Assembly (NCBI GenBank): GCA_026387135.1 | Contig: JAPLMH010000155.1 | Span: 1-26,787 of the forward strand | Direction: 5' to 3' | Length of the DNA stretch: 26,787 bases | From: Candidatus Omnitrophota bacterium | GTDB lineage: Bacteria > Omnitrophota > Gorgyraeia > 2-01-FULL-45-10 | Part shown: positions 21,677-26,787 of the stretch, one piece after another | How positions within the stretch are numbered: position 1 is the stretch's first letter | Layout of the letters: each line of letters starts with the position of its first letter | Program-made: the position numbers and the translations under genes | Notes under the pieces: generated by a model | Told to the model about the DNA's origin: nothing | The model's database searches: none | What the model saw: only the letters and a program-made list of their open reading frames with translations

Positions 21677-23797
21677 ATGACGAAATTTTTTAAAGCGGCT
21701 TTGGCGGTGCTCATATCTGTGGGCCTCATGCAATTTTCCATCGTAGACATTTCATATTCTGAAGACCAGACGAGCGAGGGCAAGATAATAAAGGCGATAG
21801 TGGTGACCAATAACAAGGCCATATCCACCGAGACGATCCTTTCCAAGATAAAGACCAAGATAGGCGATGAATTCAGCCAGATAGTGATGAACGAAGACCT
21901 GAAGCGGCTTTACGCTACGGAATACTTTACGGACGTTTCCATCGACTCTGAAAACTATGAAGACGGCCTCAAGATAACGCTGACGGTGGAGGAGAAGACC
22001 GTAATAGGCGACATAACGTTCAAGGGAAATAAGGCCTATACGGCGCAGAGATTAAAACAGGCGATGAAGTCCAAGCCGGATGAGATGCTGAATATGCCGT
22101 TGCTCGCCCAGGATATAGCCGAGATAAGAGCCCTCTATGTGAAGAAAGGTTATCCGGGAGCGGAAGTAAAGTACGAGCTCGAAGTGGATAAGGAGCTGAA
22201 CAAGACCAAGATCGTAATAGTTATAGACGAAAGAACGAAGATAAAGATCTCTAAGGTAAATATAGTGGGCAATGCGCATCTCAAAACCGGCAACATAATC
22301 AAGGTCCTCGGCACGAAGCCGTCCTGGTTATTCAACCCGGGCATATTCAAGGAAGAGGTACTCGAAGAGGATGTGGATAAGGTAAAATCGCTGTACGATG
22401 ACATAGGGTATCTCGACGTCGAAGTCGCTCCCAAACTCGACTATAGCCCGGACGGAACCCAGCTCTTTGTGACATTTAACATAAATGAAGGTAAGCAGTA
22501 TCTGGTGGGTCCCATAAACGTAGCGGGCAACATAGTGCTGACTGAAAAAGATATCCGCTCCAAGATCAAGATGAAGTCCGGAAAACCTTTTTCAAGAAGA
22601 GAGCTCAGGGACGACATGCTTGCGATACGGGATCTCTACTACATGCATGGATACATGGATGCAGTGGTCGATGTCGATCAAAACGTGAACCCGACGACGA
22701 GCACCATGGATATAACCTACACCATAGACCCTAAGGAAGTGGTCTACGTAGGAAAGGTCGTCATACGGGGCAATACGAAGACCAGAGAGATAATCATCCG
22801 CCGGGAGCTCAGGATATATCCGGGCGATAAGTTCGATGGATCGAAGATCAAACGGTCAAAAGACAGGCTCTATAATCTGGGGCTGTTTGAGGATATAAGT
22901 TTTGATACCGAACCTTCATCTGTGCCGCAGGTCCACAACCTGATAGTGGATGTAAAAGAGACGAAGACCGGAGAGTTCTCGTTCGGCGGCGGCTACAGCT
23001 CCATAGACCAGTTCCTCGGTTTCGTGGAGATAGGGCAGAAGAATTTTGACGCGCTCAACTTCCCCACATTTACCGGCGGCGGGCAGCAGCTTACGGTAAG
23101 GGCAGAAATAGGTATGGTAAGACAGAACTACAACATCGGATGGATAGATCCCTGGATATTCGGCTGGCATGAAGAGGGCTCAAAAGTGATCTCGGCCGGG
23201 TCTCTCCAGCTTACCCAGGATACGAGAGACAATATATATAATCCCGGACATGGATATATACTCAACGGCAGCATAGAGGATGCAGGCGGCGTATTCATGG
23301 GTGACAAGGAGTACGTGAAAGGGACTGCGACAGCCGCTTTATATGGTACGTTCTTTCAAAAATTCGTCGTAGAATTGAAGGCCCGTGCTGGATGGTCTTC
23401 TCCGTACGGAAAATCTAATTCCGTGCCCATATACGAGAGATTCTTCGCCGGCGGCGCGAATACGATACGCGGATATAAGGAGAGAAAAGTCGGCCCAAGG
23501 GACCCTGGCTCGGACGAGCCCATAGGAGGCGAGGCGCTGCTTTTAGGCAATGCCGAAGTCACGTTCCCGATCTACGAGAAGATATTGAAGGGCGCCATCT
23601 TTTATGATATCGGTAATGTGTGGGCCAAGAGCGGAGATTTTCTGAAGACCGGCGATTATAAGTCGGGCGCCGGTATCGGCATAAGAGTGAATACCCCGGT
23701 AGGCCCGTTCAGGTTGGATTGGGGTTATCCTCTTGCTACAAACCATAATGATACAAAAGAGGGCGAGTTCTATTTCAGTATAAGTCGTGGTTTCTAA
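21677..23797 (+). CDS. bamA: Outer membrane protein assembly factor BamA, short barrel
   Basis: Omp85 protein inserting beta-barrels in the outer membrane. A signal peptide (MTKFFKAALAVLISVGLMQF, cleavage near residues 26-32) precedes five POTRA domains, recognisable by repeated GN/GP starts (VVTNNK, FKGNKAYT, IVGNAHL, VAGNIVL, VIRGNTKT). The barrel has DTRDNIYNP, TIRGY (the lid-loop RGF/Y motif) and a terminal aromatic FYFSISRGF. 706 aa against about 780-810. The barrel is about 276 residues rather than about 360-390: PWIFGW (to about 23167) joins EEGSKVISAGSLQL where homologues have several more strands, so about 80-90 residues look deleted in frame. ATG 21677 is chosen; an upstream in-frame ATG at 21641 lies inside dnaB. 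Confidence 0.92.
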   Translation: MTKFFKAALAVLISVGLMQFSIVDISYSEDQTSEGKIIKAIVVTNNKAISTETILSKIKTKIGDEFSQIVMNEDLKRLYATEYFTDVSIDSENYEDGLKITLTVEEKTVIGDITFKGNKAYTAQRLKQAMKSKPDEMLNMPLLAQDIAEIRALYVKKGYPGAEVKYELEVDKELNKTKIVIVIDERTKIKISKVNIVGNAHLKTGNIIKVLGTKPSWLFNPGIFKEEVLEEDVDKVKSLYDDIGYLDVEVAPKLDYSPDGTQLFVTFNINEGKQYLVGPINVAGNIVLTEKDIRSKIKMKSGKPFSRRELRDDMLAIRDLYYMHGYMDAVVDVDQNVNPTTSTMDITYTIDPKEVVYVGKVVIRGNTKTREIIIRRELRIYPGDKFDGSKIKRSKDRLYNLGLFEDISFDTEPSSVPQVHNLIVDVKETKTGEFSFGGGYSSIDQFLGFVEIGQKNFDALNFPTFTGGGQQLTVRAEIGMVRQNYNIGWIDPWIFGWHEEGSKVISAGSLQLTQDTRDNIYNPGHGYILNGSIEDAGGVFMGDKEYVKGTATAALYGTFFQKFVVELKARAGWSSPYGKSNSVPIYERFFAGGANTIRGYKERKVGPRDPGSDEPIGGEALLLGNAEVTFPIYEKILKGAIFYDIGNVWAKSGDFLKTGDYKSGAGIGIRVNTPVGPFRLDWGYPLATNHNDTKEGEFYFSISRGF

Positions 23798-23816
23798 AAA
23801 ACGAAAGGGGTGCAGC

Positions 23817-24335
23817 ATGGTCAGAAAATTAAGTTTGGCAGTAGCGATAGCGGTGCTAGTGACCGCTTGCTTTACGCTATTCAGCAAAGATGCATTCGCA
23901 AAGGAATATAAGATAGGTTATGTGGACCTGGCGAAAGTGTCGGACGAGTACGCGAAGACAAAAGATTTTGAAAAGACTTTTGAAGTGCAGGTGAAGGGCA
24001 AGGACGCCGAAAGACAGAAGTTCGTGGATGAGATCAGAAAGCTTAAAGACGAGCAGGCGCTCCTTTCGGATAAAGCTAAAGCAGAGAAGCAGACTATAAT
24101 AGACGGGAAGATAGCGAGCCTCCAGGATTTCGACAGGAAAGTCCGCGACGAGCTGATAAAACAGAGGAACCAGATGCTCGGCGAGATCCAGAAGGATATA
24201 GACACGGTGATATCCGCCTATTCCAAGGAAGCCGGCTATGATATAGTCCTGATAAAGCAGACTGTGCTCTTTGCGGGCCCTGAGCTCGACCTTACGGTCG
24301 AAGTGGTCAAGAGGCTGAACGCCGCGAAGAAATAA
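23817..24335 (+). CDS. skp: OmpH/Skp-family periplasmic chaperone
   Basis: Periplasmic chaperone delivering unfolded outer membrane proteins to BamA. Signal peptide MVRKLSLAVAIAVLVTACFTLFSKDAFA (cleavage after AFA), then YKIGYVDLAKVSDEY, the family start, a long charged coiled-coil helix (about 40-145), and the returning strand YDIVLIKQTVLFAG. The cysteine at residue 19 is not followed by a good lipobox. 172 aa, normal. I chose ATG 23817 with AAGGGG at 23805-23810; an earlier ATG at 23787 lies in the bamA tail. Position next to bamA and lpxD is classical. Confidence 0.92.
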   Translation: MVRKLSLAVAIAVLVTACFTLFSKDAFAKEYKIGYVDLAKVSDEYAKTKDFEKTFEVQVKGKDAERQKFVDEIRKLKDEQALLSDKAKAEKQTIIDGKIASLQDFDRKVRDELIKQRNQMLGEIQKDIDTVISAYSKEAGYDIVLIKQTVLFAGPELDLTVEVVKRLNAAKK

Positions 24336-24353
24336 GAGTTTCTTCTTTTATTC

Positions 24354-25370
24354 ATGTCAAAGACATTAAAAGAGATAGCCGCGTTCGTCGGTGGTGAGCT
24401 TCTGGGGGACGGCGCGGTTTCGATAAACGGAATAAATGGTATACAGGAGGCAGTAAGCGGAGAGCTTGCCTTTATAATAAGCCCAAAGGACGAAGCTCTC
24501 ATAGATTCTACTAAAGCCTCCTGTGTTATCGTTCCGAAGGACGTGAAGGGGTCTTTTAATAAGCCGTTAATAAAGGTTGAAAATCCTTCAGTAGCTTTCT
24601 CAAATCCCGACTCTATTCCTCATCCTAAAGGTATTCACGAAACTGCCGTAATATCAAAGAGCGCTGTTTTAGGCAAGAATGTATCTATTGGTCCGTACGC
24701 AGTTATCGAGGACAAGGTATCGATAGGCGATAATACGGTTATATATCCGTTCGCTTACGTAGGAAAAAATTCAAAGATCGGGAAGAGCTGTATAATATAT
24801 CCGCACGTGACCATCCGTGAGTCCATATCCATAGGTAATAAGGTCATAATTCATCCTTCCAGTGTCATTGGTAGCGACGGATTCGGCTATAACACCCAAA
24901 AAGACGGTACGCATTTCAAGATCCCGCAGATGGGGACCGTAGTCATAGAGGACGACGTGGAGATAGGGGCCTGTGTAACTATAGATAGGGCCAGATTTAA
25001 TAAGACCGTTATAGGCAGAGGCTCTAAAATAGATAATCTTTCCCAGATAGCTCACAACGTCATTATAGGCTCTCATTGCCTCATAGCCGCGCAGGCCGGA
25101 ATAGCCGGGAGTTCAGTATTGGGCAGAAATGTAGTTTTTGGAGGCCAGGTCGGCGTTGCGGACCATGTAAAACTGGGAGACTTTGTAATGGCGGGCGGAC
25201 AATCGGGAATAACGAAGTCGTTCCCAATACCGAAGACGGTGCTATTCGGTCATCCGGCAAGGCCCATCAATAAAGCCAAAGATATAGTGGCGCGTACAGG
25301 GCTGCTTCCGCAACTATACGAAAGGGTAAAGGCGCTGGAGGCGAAAATAAAAGAATTAGAGAAGAAGTGA
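24354..25370 (+). CDS. lpxD: UDP-3-O-acylglucosamine N-acyltransferase
   Basis: Third committed step of lipid A synthesis: adds the N-linked 3-hydroxyacyl chain. The N-terminal uridine-binding domain (1 to about 82, KTLKEIAAFVGGELLGDG) leads to a left-handed beta helix (GIHETAVISKSAVLGKNVSIGPYAVIED onward) with GSDGFGY and the catalytic histidine in QIAHNVIIG. A C-terminal helix (LPQLYERVKALEAKIKELEKK) closes the protein. 338 aa, near normal. Between PSVAFS and NPDSIPHPKGIHETA, near 24603, about 8-10 linker residues seem missing compared with family members; this is weak. ATG 24354 has no clear SD. Stop overlaps the lpxC start (GTGA). Confidence 0.94.
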   Translation: MSKTLKEIAAFVGGELLGDGAVSINGINGIQEAVSGELAFIISPKDEALIDSTKASCVIVPKDVKGSFNKPLIKVENPSVAFSNPDSIPHPKGIHETAVISKSAVLGKNVSIGPYAVIEDKVSIGDNTVIYPFAYVGKNSKIGKSCIIYPHVTIRESISIGNKVIIHPSSVIGSDGFGYNTQKDGTHFKIPQMGTVVIEDDVEIGACVTIDRARFNKTVIGRGSKIDNLSQIAHNVIIGSHCLIAAQAGIAGSSVLGRNVVFGGQVGVADHVKLGDFVMAGGQSGITKSFPIPKTVLFGHPARPINKAKDIVARTGLLPQLYERVKALEAKIKELEKK

Positions 25371-26203
25371 TACAACAAAAGACCATAAAAGATCCTGTAG
25401 TCATAGAAGGCAGGGGCCTTCAGACAGGCACTAATACCAAAGTAACTTTAAAAGGCTCTCCCGCTAATAGCGGGATAAATTTTATACGGACGGATCTGCC
25501 AGATACGCCGGTCATTAATGTGCGGTCGCTCTCTTTTGATGGAGTCGCTCTTAAGCAGCGCAGGACCGTTATCGGTTCGGGTAAGGCCGAGATCCATACG
25601 ACAGAGCACCTTCTGGCCGCATTATCGGGACTTGGCATAAATAATATAGTTGTGGAAATAAATGGCCGGGAGTTGCCGGGGCTCGACGGGAGCGCTAAAG
25701 ATTATGTAGACGCGCTTGACCGCGCGGATATTATAATACAAGATGAGCCGGTGCATAGCCTGGTGATCGAGAGGCCGGCCTGGTGCGGCAACAGGGACTC
25801 ATTTATAGCGGTATTTCCGCATTCAGGACTGCATATCTCATATTTTCTGTCATATCCTGAGCCGAGCATAGGAGAACAATTTTTAAGCCTGGAGATCTCC
25901 GAAGATGTATTCAGGCGTGAGATAGCGCCCGCTCGGACATTTTGCATGAAGAAAGAAGCGCTTCTTCTTTTGGCGCTCGGTTTTGGCAAGGGCGCCGATC
26001 ACGATAATACGCTCATAATGGGTAAGGACGGACCCTTTAAGAGCGCCCTCAGATTTCCGGACGAGCACGTGAGGCACAAGATCCTCGACCTTCTGGGTGA
26101 TCTTGGCCTTGTAGGCATGCCGCTGGAAGGCCATGTCGTGGCAGTAAAGAGCGGACATACTCTTAATATGGAGCTGGTAAAGAAGTTGAAAGCTATTACA
26201 TAA
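25367..26203 (+). CDS. lpxC: UDP-3-O-acyl-N-acetylglucosamine deacetylase
   Basis: Zinc deacetylase, the committed step of lipid A synthesis. TTEHLLAALSGLGINN holds the first zinc histidine. LRFPDEHVRHKILDLLGDLGLVG holds the second histidine and the catalytic aspartate, and SGHTLNMELV the final histidine. ELPGLDGSAKDYVDAL and IAPARTFC are conserved. 278 aa, close to normal with no obvious gap. The start is GTG 25367, overlapping the lpxD TGA; it aligns with the family N-terminus (MIQQKTI). A GAGAAG just upstream serves as SD. Translationally coupled to lpxD, so synthesis is balanced. Confidence 0.95.
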   Translation: MIQQKTIKDPVVIEGRGLQTGTNTKVTLKGSPANSGINFIRTDLPDTPVINVRSLSFDGVALKQRRTVIGSGKAEIHTTEHLLAALSGLGINNIVVEINGRELPGLDGSAKDYVDALDRADIIIQDEPVHSLVIERPAWCGNRDSFIAVFPHSGLHISYFLSYPEPSIGEQFLSLEISEDVFRREIAPARTFCMKKEALLLLALGFGKGADHDNTLIMGKDGPFKSALRFPDEHVRHKILDLLGDLGLVGMPLEGHVVAVKSGHTLNMELVKKLKAIT

Positions 26204-26217
26204 AAAAAGGAGTCAAG

Positions 26218-26682
26218 ATGACCGAAGAAAAACTGGATATAAAGGGTAAGGTGCTGGATGTAACGATTATCCAGAAGATACTGCCGCATAGATATCCCTT
26301 TCTAATGGTTGACAGGATATTAGAGTCGACTGATAAAAAGATAATAGGTTTAAAGAATGTTACCATAAACGAACCGTTCTTCCAGGGACACTTTCCCGGG
26401 CACCCAATAATGCCCGGAGTCCTTATATTGGAGGCGATGGCGCAGGTCGGAGGCGTCGGGGTATTAAGCCTTGCTGAAAATCAGGGCAAGCTGGCATATT
26501 TTTTGAGCATAAAGGAAGCGAAGTTCAGAAAACCCGTAGTGCCGGGCGACCAGCTAATAATAGAAGTAGAGATCGTGAAGACAAAAGTCAGTGTCATGCA
26601 GGTTAGAGCGACCGCCAAAGTTGCCGGCGAAGTGGTTACTGAAGCAGAAATGATGTTCGCCTTCGTAACGCCGAACGGATAG
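26218..26682 (+). CDS. fabZ: 3-hydroxyacyl-ACP dehydratase FabZ
   Basis: Hot-dog-fold dehydratase of fatty acid elongation; it competes with LpxA for 3-hydroxyacyl-ACP. KILPHRYPFLMVDRIL, NVTINEPFFQGHFPGHPIMPGVLILEAMAQ (catalytic His and Glu) and KFRKPVVPGDQL are intact. A short N-terminal extension of about 17 residues precedes. 154 aa, normal. A strong AAAAAAGGAG precedes ATG 26218. Nested in the lipid A operon between lpxC and lpxI. Confidence 0.97.
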   Translation: MTEEKLDIKGKVLDVTIIQKILPHRYPFLMVDRILESTDKKIIGLKNVTINEPFFQGHFPGHPIMPGVLILEAMAQVGGVGVLSLAENQGKLAYFLSIKEAKFRKPVVPGDQLIIEVEIVKTKVSVMQVRATAKVAGEVVTEAEMMFAFVTPNG

Positions 26683-26684
26683 AT

Positions 26685-26787
26685 ATGGCGCGTATCGGGT
26701 TGGTCGCTGGATATGGGGAGCTGCCTTTAATATTCGCCAAAAAAGCTAAAGAGAAGGGTGATACAGTAATAGCCCTGGGCCTTAAAG
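26685..26787 (+). CDS. lpxI: UDP-2,3-diacylglucosamine pyrophosphatase LpxI (3' partial)
   Basis: The first 34 residues of a gene cut by the window edge. MARIGLVAGYGELPLIFAKK resembles the start of LpxI (DUF1009), which begins with a hydrophobic strand, LIAG-G-LP. LpxI replaces LpxH in many non-gammaproteobacteria, hydrolysing UDP-diacylglucosamine to lipid X. ATG 26685 lies two bases after the fabZ stop. The call rests on a short N-terminus plus strong operon context. Confidence 0.8.
   Translation, partial: MARIGLVAGYGELPLIFAKKAKEKGDTVIALGLK

Noticed and set aside
25367..26203. lpxC as another gene with an internal deletion, since it is 278 aa.
   Set aside because: All zinc and catalytic motifs align in order without a visible gap; the length is within the family range.
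1..26787. Defence island, prophage, integron or biosynthetic cluster.
   Set aside because: No integrase, transposase, phage structural gene, restriction enzyme, CRISPR array or assembly-line enzyme is present; the window is almost all housekeeping.

Overview
The window is a gene-dense bacterial segment of roughly even GC content. Nearly everything lies on the plus strand in overlapping or tightly spaced genes, and only one gene (3417-4619) is on the minus strand. The organism is a diderm with LPS-type lipid A: bamA, skp/ompH, lpxD, lpxC, fabZ and the start of lpxI lie together. The style fits Candidatus Omnitrophota or a related PVC/deltaproteobacteria-like lineage: many ATA and AGA/AGG codons, a membrane-anchored SurA/PpiD-like protein, a TPR protein, a split transketolase and an unusual FtsH. 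That placement is inference from memory of such genomes; the diderm call rests directly on genes.

Layout. (1) 1-3357: rpiB (5' cut by the window), glyA, comEB, an unlisted 48-aa lipoprotein gene, nrdR and an AmrS-like radical SAM gene, coupled by ATGA/TAATG overlaps. (2) 3356-3424: a REP-like inverted repeat that supplies the stop codons of two convergent genes. (3) 3417-4619 (-): SurA/PpiD-like foldase. It diverges from an LsrF-like aldolase plus zinc alcohol dehydrogenase (4783-6544), with a good promoter for each direction between them. (4) 6558-9039: hisG with its own promoter, a 29-aa highly basic mS38/COX24-like protein with a near-perfect Shine-Dalgarno, and a frameshifted TPR protein. 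(5) 9044-13493: transketolase N-half, an FtsH-like AAA/M41 protease, a lipoprotein with a heptanucleotide repeat in its signal peptide, and transketolase C-half. (6) 13503-21675: ispE, spoVG with an inserted zinc ribbon, tRNA-Gln(UUG), glmU, prs (interrupted by an in-frame TAA), rplY, pth, rpsF, ssb, rpsR, rplI, dnaB. This order closely follows the Bacillus ispE-spoVG-glmU-prs-ctc-pth block joined to an rpsF-ssb-rpsR-rplI-dnaB block. (7) 21677-26787: bamA, skp, lpxD, lpxC, fabZ, lpxI (3' cut), an outer-membrane biogenesis operon.

The most striking feature is the number of lesions in otherwise well-conserved genes. glyA has lost about 55-60 codons near its 3' end, and its true C-terminus survives out of frame. 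amrS lacks about 20 residues in frame and its C-terminal tail. The TPR gene has a -1 shift and no ordinary start codon. prs has a single Tyr-to-stop change. The bamA barrel appears about 80-90 residues short. Either the assembly or reads carry errors, or this lineage is decaying; reads would decide. No novel defence system, CRISPR array, prophage or insertion sequence with a transposase is visible. The best candidates for undescribed biology are the zinc-ribbon SpoVG, the FtsH/lipoprotein pair between the transketolase halves, the heptamer repeat, a predicted switch in the rplI leader, and the tiny lipoprotein between comEB and nrdR.
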